DNA from: Clostridium sp. MD294
Lineage (GTDB): Bacteria > Bacillota > Clostridia > Lachnospirales > Anaerotignaceae
DNA: 64,000 nucleotides
Assembly (NCBI RefSeq): GCF_000364165.2
Contig: NZ_CP097810.1
Span: 2,668,130-2,732,129 of the forward strand
Reading direction: 5' to 3'
The notes under the pieces are model-generated. The model was not told where the DNA came from and ran no database searches. It worked only from the letters and a program-made list of their open reading frames with translations. Shown here piece by piece: positions 8,436-16,800 of this stretch (position 1 is its first letter; each line of letters opens with the position of its first letter). A program made the translations under genes and the position numbers.

Positions 8436-9073
8436 TTCCAATCTGGCAATGTCGTTTCCAATATATTCTGAAATGTGCCACCTATATATACTGTTGTTTT
8501 AAATTGATAGTTGTATTCTATTTCTGCTAGTGTGGTTTCTGCTATCGGTCTAAATACTGCACCACCTATATAACAATAATTATTTTCAAAAAATAATTCT
8601 GAAATTGTTTTCCAATAAATTCCTATATGTGCTCTAATACTTTCTTCCAAAATTTGTCTTATTTCATATACTTTGTAGCGATATTCTTCTGGAACTTTTA
8701 TAGAAATATCAATTTGAAATTTTCCGATATCTGGCACTATTTCTATATCATAAAATCCCATCATTTCCAATATAGAAACAAGTTGTCTTTCTGTAATAGG
8801 GCTGTCCTGCATACGAATTTTAGCTAGTATTCTTTCTCTTCTAAATTCCAAATCATAAGAAGGATTTACCGTAATACCATATTCATTTTCCAAATCTGTC
8901 AATATTTCTTCTGCTTTTGTTGTATGATTATTTCTATCAATCATTGTTACAAAGTCATAAATATAGTTCACATTTTTTGCTAATCCCTCAAACAGCTTTT
9001 TTGTACCCTTTGCTTTTTTATTCAGCCATCTATGTGGTATATGAGCATATAAAAATTCCAAAAAATCATTCAT
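8417..9073 (-). CDS. xkdU: Baseplate/tail protein, XkdU / Mu gp48 type (DUF2313)
   Basis: 218 residues. It forms part of the contractile-tail baseplate next to the baseplate J protein. MNDFLEFLYAHIPHRWLNKK at the start and SPITERQLVSILEMMGFYDI, typical of DUF2313, are visible. The C-terminus carries two YIGG-containing repeats (YCYIGGAVFRPIAETTL and VYIGGTFQNILETTLPDW). The start overlaps the upstream baseplate J gene by 8 nt. Its stop lies just after a -1 slippery site; see 8361-8435. Confidence 0.82.
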   Translation of the reverse strand: MNDFLEFLYAHIPHRWLNKKAKGTKKLFEGLAKNVNYIYDFVTMIDRNNHTTKAEEILTDLENEYGITVNPSYDLEFRRERILAKIRMQDSPITERQLVSILEMMGFYDIEIVPDIGKFQIDISIKVPEEYRYKVYEIRQILEESIRAHIGIYWKTISELFFENNYCYIGGAVFRPIAETTLAEIEYNYQFKTTVYIGGTFQNILETTLPDWNLKQVQ

Positions 9074-10193
9074 ATTCTATCACTTCCAAATTTCCTATTA
9101 CTGGGGATTGTTTTGCATTTAATACAATATTTTCGCAAGGACTATTTAACACAAAATCCTCTATAATAGCTGTTTTTTCTGTATCCTTTTCATCATAAGC
9201 TGTTCTGATGCACACAATGCAATCTACTACAGAAACCATTTCAATCGTTTTTTCACTTTTAAAATATTCTAAAAATGCCTTTTGTAATATTTCTTTTGCC
9301 ATTTCTATCGTATAACCTTTTTTTAACACTGCTTTTTGTATCTGAATATTAACAGTAATCAATTCTGGTGCTACTACCAATATTCCCCCATTATACAAAT
9401 CAGCGGGTACATAGTTTTTTTCCAAATAATTTTGACATTCTGTAATCAACCCTTGTTCTGGTACTTCTCCATTACTTCCCCATATTACAACATCTGCTGT
9501 TCCTGCCCCTCTTGCACATCTAAAACACTTTGCTTTTGTGACGCCTTTTACTTCCAATGCCCATCTTTCCCAATCTGCTGGAACACCTGCCCTTGCTGGT
9601 CTTCTTTTTCTTTCTAATATTCTTTGTCTGTAGCTGTCATCTTTTTCTACTTCCACCCCTTTTAAATACACATGAGAATTACTTACACTATCAAATCCAG
9701 CTTGTGCAATTAAATTAATTGCATTATCTGCCACATTTCCCATTTCTCCATATTCGCTACACTCTACCAAAACATCTGAAACTGTTTTTTCTCCTGTTTT
9801 AATATATTTTTGTTGTCCTGCAATTACTTCAAATTTGATAGGCGGTTTATTGCCTATTGCTGTTGTTGTCAATAAAAATCCATCTGGTACAAAAGTATCC
9901 ACTGTTGCAGGAGTTGCTTTATGTAATGTAACACTATGTATTGCTTTTACTGCTCCTTTTCTGTCTACTCCAAAATCATAACCTTTATCATCTAAGTTTT
10001 GTCCAGTTGCTCTAATCACTGTTAAATTTTCATACACTGTTTTTATCAGCAATAGCAGTACCCACATAGTTTCTCTCAATGCAATTATCAAATGTTTTGT
10101 AAACCAGCTTTCTTGCAAATCAGAAAATGTTTTTCCTTCTCCCATAATATTTTTGACTAATATTTCTGTTAATTCGTCTTTTGTTGGAAACAT
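9066..10193 (-). CDS. xkdT: Baseplate J-like protein (XkdT / Mu gp47)
   Basis: Baseplate wedge protein. Start chosen at ATG 10193 (MFPTKDELTEIL), which has AGGGGG 6 nt upstream; an upstream TTG in frame would overlap the previous gene. 375 residues. Visible: GQNLDDKGYDFGVDRKGAVK, the beta-rich VPDGFLLTT... middle and RPARAGVPADWERWALEVKG (arginine-rich J-protein signature) followed by GVTKAKCF. It sits between the DUF2634 and DUF2313 genes in exactly the PBSX order xkdS-T-U. Confidence 0.92.
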   Translation of the reverse strand: MFPTKDELTEILVKNIMGEGKTFSDLQESWFTKHLIIALRETMWVLLLLIKTVYENLTVIRATGQNLDDKGYDFGVDRKGAVKAIHSVTLHKATPATVDTFVPDGFLLTTTAIGNKPPIKFEVIAGQQKYIKTGEKTVSDVLVECSEYGEMGNVADNAINLIAQAGFDSVSNSHVYLKGVEVEKDDSYRQRILERKRRPARAGVPADWERWALEVKGVTKAKCFRCARGAGTADVVIWGSNGEVPEQGLITECQNYLEKNYVPADLYNGGILVVAPELITVNIQIQKAVLKKGYTIEMAKEILQKAFLEYFKSEKTIEMVSVVDCIVCIRTAYDEKDTEKTAIIEDFVLNSPCENIVLNAKQSPVIGNLEVIEYE

Positions 10194-10203
10194 ACTATTC
10201 CCC

Positions 10204-10596
10204 CTATACAGCAAATTTAAAAACAGTTTCTACTTTATTATCTGTATTTTCATAACAATATTTTGCTCTTAAACTAGGCTTTTTTTCTCCTTCTATTTTC
10301 ACCCACTCAAAAGCAACACTTTCTACATTTGAAATTCCTTCTGTTTTTCTCAACACTTCTCTACATTCTGCTTCTATCAATGCCTTATTTGTTTGTGTAT
10401 CTGGTTTTCCCAAATACTCAAAAAGTCTAGAACCATAACCATCATAAAATATACTTTCTCCTAAATCACAAGTAGCCCTCAAATAAGCCTGTTGATCAAT
10501 GGCGTCTTCACCTTCTGCAACAAAAATATCGTCACCTGTCCAAATCACTTCCCCATTTACTACCAATATATCCTGCAATATTATCCCTTCTTTCAA
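10204..10596 (-). CDS. xkdS: Baseplate protein, XkdS type (DUF2634; gp25-like)
   Basis: 130 residues. Contains ATCDLGESIFYDGYGSRLFE and EAECREVLRKTEGISNVES, the pattern of DUF2634/gp25-like baseplate wedge proteins that initiate tail assembly. It is followed 10 bp later by the baseplate J gene. Confidence 0.82.
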   Translation of the reverse strand: MKEGIILQDILVVNGEVIWTGDDIFVAEGEDAIDQQAYLRATCDLGESIFYDGYGSRLFEYLGKPDTQTNKALIEAECREVLRKTEGISNVESVAFEWVKIEGEKKPSLRAKYCYENTDNKVETVFKFAV

Positions 10597-10612
10597 TTTG
10601 CTTACAGCAAAA

Positions 10613-10661
10613 CGAAGTTTTGCACAAAAGTTCTTTGCTTACTTTCTTTCAAGAAAGTAAG
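10613..10661. repeat. Dispersed hairpin element, copy 1
   Basis: Intergenic segment with AAAAGTTCTTTGC and the stem ACTTTCTT/AAGAAAGT. It is the shortest of five related hairpin segments between late genes (others at 13.80, 18.48, 24.94 and 26.73 kb). Confidence 0.6.
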
Positions 10662-10922
10662 TTATTCCAATATTCCTAAAACAACATATCTCTGTGTTTT
10701 TCCGTCAGCAATTCTCCCCAACAATACCTCAAGTCCTACTTTATCAGCAAACGCTCCCTGCAAACATCTGCACCAGCCTGTTTCAATACCACTTGGTTGT
10801 ATTTCTGCTTTTATGGTTCTGTTATCTCTTTGAAAAGCAGTTACTGTAGCATATACAAAAGCACTCATTCCAGCCATTTTTTGTATCAATTTTACTGTTT
10901 CTGTATAATCTGTTTTGTTCAT
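10662..10922 (-). CDS. xkdR: Baseplate protein, XkdR type (DUF2577)
   Basis: 86 residues from ATG 10922 (MNKTDYTETVKLIQKMAG), chosen because AAGGAAG lies 8 nt upstream and this start avoids a 17-nt overlap with the previous gene. The sequence ASVxATVTAFQRDNRTIKA-like beta strands and VLLGRIADGKTQRYVVLGIL fit DUF2577. Position between late-control D and DUF2634 matches xkdR. Confidence 0.75.
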   Translation of the reverse strand: MNKTDYTETVKLIQKMAGMSAFVYATVTAFQRDNRTIKAEIQPSGIETGWCRCLQGAFADKVGLEVLLGRIADGKTQRYVVLGILE

Positions 10923-10941
10923 TGCCTGCACTTCCTTATTG

Positions 10942-12030
10942 TTATTTACTAATGTCATTGGTAAATTTAATACTACATTCTATACCGCTCTCTTTATCCC
11001 CACTAATTGTTACACTTTCTACATGATAAATCTGACTTAATTCCATACCTACACCATACAACACAATTCTTCTGTCTTGTGTCAATTCCTGAAAAAAATC
11101 TGTTTCAAAACTTCCACTAAACTGTTGTTTTGTCAATTCACTGCATATATTTTTTAAGTGTTTTTGTGCTTGTGCTCTTGTAATATTAGGAACATTTCTT
11201 CTAATGGTATAAACATTGTCTGCCTCTGCATTTCCTATCACTGCTTTTTCTACTATTTTATTGCCTTTTTTCTTTTTCTGTCCAGATTGCCATGAAACTA
11301 CCTCTACTACAAAATTTCTTGCTTCATTGGGTGCTTTTTTCATTTTTAAATTTCTAATGTTATGCCCATAAGAAAAAGCTAAAGGTTCTTTTTGATACTC
11401 CTCTAATTCATTTAAAGGACAAAGATACCACTCTTTTCCTTTTATTCTACTAATAAATCCTTCTTGTTCTGCCAAATATAGCACATAATCCCAGTGACTC
11501 ATTTCTTCTGCAACACTTGTATGGTCATCATTGACATATTCTCCTATCATATCCTTTGTCGCAACGGGTGCAATAGGTGTCAATCCATGTTTTTGGCATA
11601 TTTTTTGAAACGCTTCTGTTGCTGTCATATTTTGATACTTTACCGTTTCTACAAAATCATAAGGCTTTGCTGCATAACTTCTACCTACTATTTTGACACT
11701 TTCTCCGTCTGAAAAGTCCCATTCTGGATAGTCCATTTCCCCCTCTATGAGTGGAACAATTTCTTCTCCTTCAAATCCAGCTTCTATTTTTACAACTACT
11801 TTTCCTTTTACCACTACAGAAGATTGTTTTGAACCACTATAAAAAAATTCGTGTCTTGGTTTGTCACTAATGTCCCATTGAAACTCTACTTCAAAATCGT
11901 CAATCTCACCCATACCATTCCAATTTACTTGAAATGAAATCCAGTCTTTCATTTTTTTATCATTCACAGTAATATTAACAATAGGCTTTCCAAAAGCTCT
12001 AAAATTACCCCTGTTTATTCCTTGAAACAT
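10942..12030 (-). CDS. xkdQ: Late control D-like baseplate hub (XkdQ)
   Basis: 362 residues. Opens with beta-rich INRGNFRAFGKPIVNITVND. Later comes the gpD-type core (TATEAFQKICQKHGLTPIAP, AEEMSHWDYVLYLAEQEGFI then ...WYLCPL). Hub protein of the contractile-tail baseplate, homologous to T4 gp27/P2 gpD. It is the first gene of the xkdQRSTU run, and the peptide cassette on + lies just beyond its start. Confidence 0.85.
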   Translation of the reverse strand: MFQGINRGNFRAFGKPIVNITVNDKKMKDWISFQVNWNGMGEIDDFEVEFQWDISDKPRHEFFYSGSKQSSVVVKGKVVVKIEAGFEGEEIVPLIEGEMDYPEWDFSDGESVKIVGRSYAAKPYDFVETVKYQNMTATEAFQKICQKHGLTPIAPVATKDMIGEYVNDDHTSVAEEMSHWDYVLYLAEQEGFISRIKGKEWYLCPLNELEEYQKEPLAFSYGHNIRNLKMKKAPNEARNFVVEVVSWQSGQKKKKGNKIVEKAVIGNAEADNVYTIRRNVPNITRAQAQKHLKNICSELTKQQFSGSFETDFFQELTQDRRIVLYGVGMELSQIYHVESVTISGDKESGIECSIKFTNDISK

Positions 12031-12105
12031 TTTTACATCTCCACCTAATCCTCACTAAATTTTTACTATATTTTTCATTTTTTTATAAATTTTTACATTT
12101 TTATA

Positions 12106-12134
12106 TTGACAATATATACTATTCATAGTATAAT
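12106..12134 (+). promoter_or_regulatory. Consensus promoter with 18-bp palindromic operator, cassette copy 1
   Basis: TTGACA (12106-12111), 17-bp spacer, TATAAT (12129-12134). The perfect palindrome TATACTAT-TC-ATAGTATA (12115-12132) fills the spacer and enters the -10, so a dimeric repressor bound there would block RNA polymerase. Confidence 0.85.
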
Positions 12135-12195
12135 AATATCAGAAAGGAGGTCAAACAAACAGCAAAAATAATAACAAAGAAAGGAGGAGAAAAGG

Positions 12196-12318
12196 GTGGA
12201 TAAATTAGTAGGCAAAATAAAAGAGCTCAGAAAAGTGGTATCAGCACTTATTGAGCTCATGTTAGAAGTTAGTACTCTCATAGCCGTTATAAAAATGGTT
12301 ATAGAAAGTATATTCTAG
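12196..12318 (+). CDS. Small amphipathic peptide A (cassette copy 1)
   Basis: 40 residues from GTG 12196, which has AAAGGAGG 8 nt upstream. The N-terminus is basic (DKLVGKIKELRK); the rest is an amphipathic/hydrophobic helix (ALIELMLEVSTLIAVIKMVI). It shares the pattern ALxELxxEVxxLIxV with peptide B downstream, so A and B look like tandem paralogues. The copy at 32162 has about 30 of 40 residues identical. Family unknown; resembles small membrane toxins or two-peptide bacteriocins in general character only. Confidence 0.7.
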   Translation: MDKLVGKIKELRKVVSALIELMLEVSTLIAVIKMVIESIF

Positions 12319-12325
12319 TATTCAA

Positions 12326-12343
12326 GGGAGAGAAAACTCTCCC
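12326..12343 (+). other. Conserved RNA hairpin between peptides A and B, copy 1
   Basis: GGGAGAG-AAAA-CTCTCCC without a T-run. The equivalent at 32292-32309 is GGGAGGG-GAAA-CCCTCCC: an A-U pair in one is a G-C pair in the other, a compensatory change that supports a selected RNA stem, perhaps a stability or translation control. Confidence 0.65.
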
Positions 12344-12383
12344 ACCTACTAACATACTATACCATATATCTACCCTAAATACA

Positions 12384-12491
12384 ATGACAAAAAGTATAAA
12401 AAATCTTATCATTGCACTTTTAGAACTTGCTTTTGAAGTTGCTAAATTAATTGTTGTTCTTTATGGTTTATACCTTATATTATCTAAATAG
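12384..12491 (+). CDS. Small membrane peptide B (cassette copy 1)
   Basis: 35 residues, MTKSIKNLIIALLELAFEVA then KLIVVLYGLYLILSK: one likely membrane-spanning helix with Lys at both ends. No clear Shine-Dalgarno sequence precedes ATG 12384, in this copy or the second, suggesting tight or coupled translation. It shares the ALLELAFEVAKLIVV block almost unchanged with the copy at 32351. Function unknown; a membrane-active toxin or signalling peptide is possible. Confidence 0.68.
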   Translation: MTKSIKNLIIALLELAFEVAKLIVVLYGLYLILSK

Positions 12492-12516
12492 TTAATCATA
12501 AAAGGAGTTGAGTGTA

Positions 12517-12717
12517 ATGCAAACAGAAACAAAACAAATAAATCCACAAACAGAAGCAAACAAAAGGTGGCAGCAAAAAAATAAAGAAAAAGCAAAATAT
12601 TTGCATAGTCGTTCTGTTGCAAGAAGTTTTATAAAAAATCATGCTACATCAGAAGATTTAAAAGAATTGCAGCAACTCATACAACAAAGAATTGATTTTT
12701 TAAATACTCAATTATAA
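12517..12717 (+). CDS. Small basic helical protein C (cassette copy 1), possible repressor/antitoxin
   Basis: 66 residues from ATG 12517, with AAAGGAG 9 nt upstream. The core KAKYLHSRSVARSFIKNHAT then SEDLKELQQLIQQR is nearly identical in the copy at 32474 (RSxxRSFIKNxATxEDxxEL). Highly charged, helical and too small for an enzyme. The Arg-rich helix plus C-terminal helix suits a DNA- or RNA-binding dimer, so it could bind the 12115-12132 palindrome. That is inference. I do not recognise a named family. Confidence 0.72.
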   Translation: MQTETKQINPQTEANKRWQQKNKEKAKYLHSRSVARSFIKNHATSEDLKELQQLIQQRIDFLNTQL

Positions 12718-12722
12718 ATTTC

Positions 12723-12748
12723 AGGGGCATTATTGCCCCTACTTTTTT
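12723..12748 (+). terminator. Rho-independent terminator after cassette copy 1
   Basis: Stem AGGGGCA/TGCCCCT with a TTAT loop, followed by ACTTTTTTAT. It overlaps the end of the convergent gene at 12747. Confidence 0.85.
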
Positions 12749-13172
12749 ATTCCCAGTTTTCTTCGTTCACTTTACTATCTCCGTAAACTCTCATCAATCC
12801 ACGTATTTTACTATTACCATCTATCACTGCATTTTCTAATACTCTAGCACAATCATACACTTGAGCATTTCCCTTTACTACGCTATTTCCTCCTATTTTG
12901 GCACAATCATAAATTTCTGCATTTTCTGCTATTACTGCATTATCATATATTTTTGCATTGCCGTATACCTTTGCATTTCCTACTGCTGCAGCACTATCAT
13001 ATATCCAACAACAGCCCAAATGTGACAAATTTGCTTCACTGCTTACTGCTCCGCCTGTTTGTCCCTTTACCACATTTCCAAAACTTTGCAATGCCTTTAT
13101 TTTATAAGCAGTACAGCCATTTACTGTAATAGGAGAGGGGAGTAATTCATATTTTTTACATTCCTCACTCAA
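12747..13172 (-). CDS. Left-handed beta-helix (hexapeptide) protein, YdcK-like
   Basis: 141 residues. After an N-terminal segment (GCTAYKIKALQSFGNVVKGQ then GG...NLSHLGCCWIYD), typical of YdcK-like proteins, come about ten short repeats of x-N-A-x-[IV]-Y type (GNAKVYGNAKIYDNAVIAEN, CAKIGGNSVVKGNAQVYDCA), giving a left-handed beta-helix. The start overlaps the LysM gene by 4 nt. Proteins of this type are common in phage tail modules, and a structural or adhesin role is likely. Confidence 0.72.
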   Translation of the reverse strand: MSEECKKYELLPSPITVNGCTAYKIKALQSFGNVVKGQTGGAVSSEANLSHLGCCWIYDSAAAVGNAKVYGNAKIYDNAVIAENAEIYDCAKIGGNSVVKGNAQVYDCARVLENAVIDGNSKIRGLMRVYGDSKVNEENWE

Positions 13173-13756
13173 GGTAATATCAACTCCTGTCCTATCTGTA
13201 TTTTATGTGGACTTGTCAATTTTTCTTTATTTGCTTGATAAATTTTATCCCATTCATTTGCATTGCCATATTGATTTTTTGCTATTTTAGAAAGGGTATC
13301 TCCTGCTTTTACAGTATAGTTTTTACTTTCTGTATTTTGTTTTTCTTTTTGTTGTTCTGTTTTTATATCTTCTGCTGTTTTGTCTACTGCTTCTTTAGGC
13401 ACTTGCTTTGTTATCTGTACCACTCTTTGCAGTGTAATACTAAAGGGGATAAAAAAATTGGTTCTGTGTTCTGGCTGAAATTCCTGTATCACAACTTTTT
13501 GTGTGTATGCCTCTGTTACAAAATCAATCGGTTCTCCCTTTTGTCTCATATTTCCTATTTGAACCATTCTTTCCAGTGCGTCAGTACCTTCGAACCAACC
13601 TTCCCAACTAATTTCTCTATAAGTAGAACCAAAATTTTGTATACTGACATTTCCACCTGGAAAAGTATTGATTGCAAGCATTTGCCCACCACCGTGCTGT
13701 ACACTGTCTGGTTTTTCTGTTGTCCGAAGCACCATATTACCTAACATTATCTGCAT
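13169..13756 (-). CDS. xkdP: LysM-domain tail protein (XkdP)
   Basis: 195 residues. The N-terminal about 115 residues form a baseplate-hub-associated domain (MQIMLGNMVLRTTEKPDSVQ; FGSTYREISWEGWFEGTDAL). A Lys/Glu linker follows, then a LysM peptidoglycan-binding domain (146-195, YTVKAGDTLSKIAKNQYGNA then WDKIYQANKE...IQIGQELILP). It lies between tape measure and gpD as in PBSX (xkdO-P-Q). Confidence 0.88.
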   Translation of the reverse strand: MQIMLGNMVLRTTEKPDSVQHGGGQMLAINTFPGGNVSIQNFGSTYREISWEGWFEGTDALERMVQIGNMRQKGEPIDFVTEAYTQKVVIQEFQPEHRTNFFIPFSITLQRVVQITKQVPKEAVDKTAEDIKTEQQKEKQNTESKNYTVKAGDTLSKIAKNQYGNANEWDKIYQANKEKLTSPHKIQIGQELILP

Positions 13757-13799
13757 AATATTTCCTTCTTTCTCAACTTATCAAAAAACATTGATTTTA

Positions 13800-13890
13800 T
13801 AAGGAAAAACGCTAGTTTTTCCAGTAAAGTTTTTTGTCAAACTTTTTTTTCAAAAAAGTTTGCAGGTGTGGACAGCGTCCACAAAAAGGT
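13800..13890. repeat. Dispersed hairpin element, copy 2
   Basis: Three hairpins in series: GGAAAAAC-GCTA-GTTTTTCC, AAACTTTTTTT-CAAAAAAGTTT and GTGGACAGCGTCCAC, ending AAAAAGGTTTT. Lies between the tape measure and LysM genes. Confidence 0.65.
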
Positions 13891-13891
13891 T

Positions 13892-16800
13892 TTAATATCC
13901 TCCCATAAATCCGTAAGGGCTCATCGTAAGCGATGGGCTTTTTTCTCTTTTCTTTTTACCATATCCTCTTTTGTCCAATTCCCTTGCTACTTCTTTTGCG
14001 ATTTCATTTTCTCTTTTTTCTGCTCCCTGTATCACAATATAAATTGGTCTTTGTTCTTTTTGGTTTTCTTCTGTTTTTTCTGCTCTATTTTTAATAAAAA
14101 ATTTCTCGTCTTTTTTTCTCCAATTTTCTATTTCAATACCATTTAACGCACCTGTTTGTGCGGCAATAAACGCTGTGGTATCTTTCAATATTCCCTTTTT
14201 GTCTTTCATACCATCTGCAAAACTTTGTATCAAATTTCCTCCCCACAAATGGTTTGTTTTTAATTCTCCCTTTCTGCTAGGAGATTGCACTTTCAAATAA
14301 TCTCCAATGACTGTTGCAAGTGAAGAAGCTGCCATCATCAATGCACCTTTTTGGCTATTCATACCATTGATAAAGCTTTGCATTAAATTACCGCCCCATA
14401 AAAACATATCTTCTTTTTTGATAAGTGTATTTTGAATAATATTATTAATGCTTTGTACTGCTGCTGCTATCGTTTCGCTTGTACCTTGCAGTGCATCTGC
14501 AAAAGCATTTCCTGCATCTGTTCCACCTATCTGCATTACATTTGTCATTTCTTCCAAATTTCCCGTCATATCTGGCATAGCACAATTCACATTTTGAAAA
14601 TCAAATGTCCCTTCTATTCCCTTTAATTGCTCTTTTACATTTTCCATACCACTTAAATCCGTTTCATAGTTAGGATTGATAAGCATTTCTGGATTGAGTT
14701 CTATACCTTCTATACCTGTATTTTTCAGTATTTGTTCTATTTCTTCTGTATTGCTGTAATCTATTTGGTAACTAGGACTGACAGTAATTTCAGGATTGAT
14801 TATGCCACCCGTATCAGCACCATATTTTGTAATATCATTCATTGCTGAAGTATCTGCTATAGTACTAATATTTGTCACTTTGTTTATTTGTTCTGTTTGC
14901 TCTACTCCCACTTGAATAGGTGCTTCTAATTCGTCTTTGTGTTCTCTTTTAAATCCCAAAAAGTTTTTTAATTTGTCCCAGCCTTTTTGCACCCATTCTG
15001 TAAACTCTTTAAAATGTGTTATTATTACCGCTACTACTGCTATTAATGCCCCAATCGCTACAATAACAATTCCTATAGGATTTGCTGTCATTATGGCATT
15101 TAATATTCCTTGTGCAACACTCCATATTTTTGTGGCAATAGAAACTGCAATAATTACTCCTTTATAAATTGTCATAGCAGCAGAAACTACAAGTGTTTGT
15201 GTCGCATTTACTAGCATTGTCGCTGTCATAATGGCAAATTTTCCTGTTAATATCGCTATTGTAGGCAAAAGAACTGCAAGTAATATTTTTCCAAGTGTGT
15301 TACAGTTATTCCAAGCATTTTGAAACGCTCCTGCTACATTCATATTTAATATTCCTGCTAATATCATCAATGCACCATCTATTGCTGGCAATACAGTATT
15401 TAATATCATCAATATCCCTTTTTCAAAAAGTTGAAATACTGTTGTTATAACAGGAGACACAATTTGAGCAAAGCGAATAAATATTCCTTTCATAGCACCA
15501 AATATTTGTACTATATGATTTAAAATACTTGCAAATTTTGGTTTTAATGTATTCCAATTTTTATATACTACAAATGCAAGCCCTGCTATGACTACAATGA
15601 CTGCGGTTACTACTCCTAATGTGGACAATATCGGCACAAAATGTGCTATTATCTGTGCTCCAGCCTTTGCCCATATCAATTTAAAACTTCCCACCAATCC
15701 TATCACCATCATAATACTTCCTGCCAAAATCAAAAATGCAGAACCACCTGCCACTATCATTGCCATATATTTTGCAACTTCTGGGTGTGTTTTAAAAAAG
15801 TCAGTAGCAGTTTTTAATGCTGGATTAACAACATTTTGCAATGTTTTTGCAAAAGGCTCTAAAAACGGTTTTCCTATTGTTGCTTTTAATGTACTAACTG
15901 CTTCTTGAAATATTCCTGCTTGTGCTGCTGCGGTTTCCATTTGCATTGCTACCTGTTCATCAATCCCTAATTGTTTGCCTGCTCCTGCCTTCAACACCGC
16001 TAAATCTGTTGCACCGCCTTTTTGTGCCAATGCTTGTGCTGTTTTCTTTCCTCTATCTCCAAAAAAAGTATCTACTAAGTTATTAAAATCTACAGCCTGC
16101 ATACTTTCTGCAGTATCTTCTAATATTTTCTCTATTTCTGCTGCACTTTTTAACATTCCTGTATTATAATCAATAAATATACTTCTATCTCCTTCTAATA
16201 ACCAGCCTGCTTTTTCCATCATTTCTATTTGAGGGTCTGTAAATGATGTTTTTGCTGCTTGGTCAAGGAAATTTCTAACATAAGTTGCTGCACTTGCTTC
16301 ATCTCCAGCGGTATATTTTGTTGCAGCAACAAGCTGTATGGTTTCCTCTGCAATGTCCATATTATCTCTATTTTTCCATACACTCATAGCACTTCCTGCT
16401 GTATTTCCTATATTTTGTTGTATTGCCAAAGCGTCAGAAATAGAAGCATCTGCATATTTTGTTATCAAATCCAAACTATCTTTTATTTGACCTTCTTCTA
16501 ATTGAAATCCTGCTGCAAATTTTACAGTGGCATCTGCTGTAGAAGTGGCTTTCACACCATTTATTTGTGCAAAATTCGCATTTGCTTCTGCTCCATATCC
16601 CTCTACCATTTCTTTAGACATTCCACCTTTTACCATACTTATCATACTTTGTTCAATTTCTTGTGCATTAAATACAGTGTTTAACGAAATATCCATTGCT
16701 TTGCCGTCTAATGCTTCCATTTCTGCTTTTATTTGAGGCAATTTTGTCTGGTCTAATAAATCTGTACCAAATGTTTTTATTTCTAAATTTAAAGAGGTGC

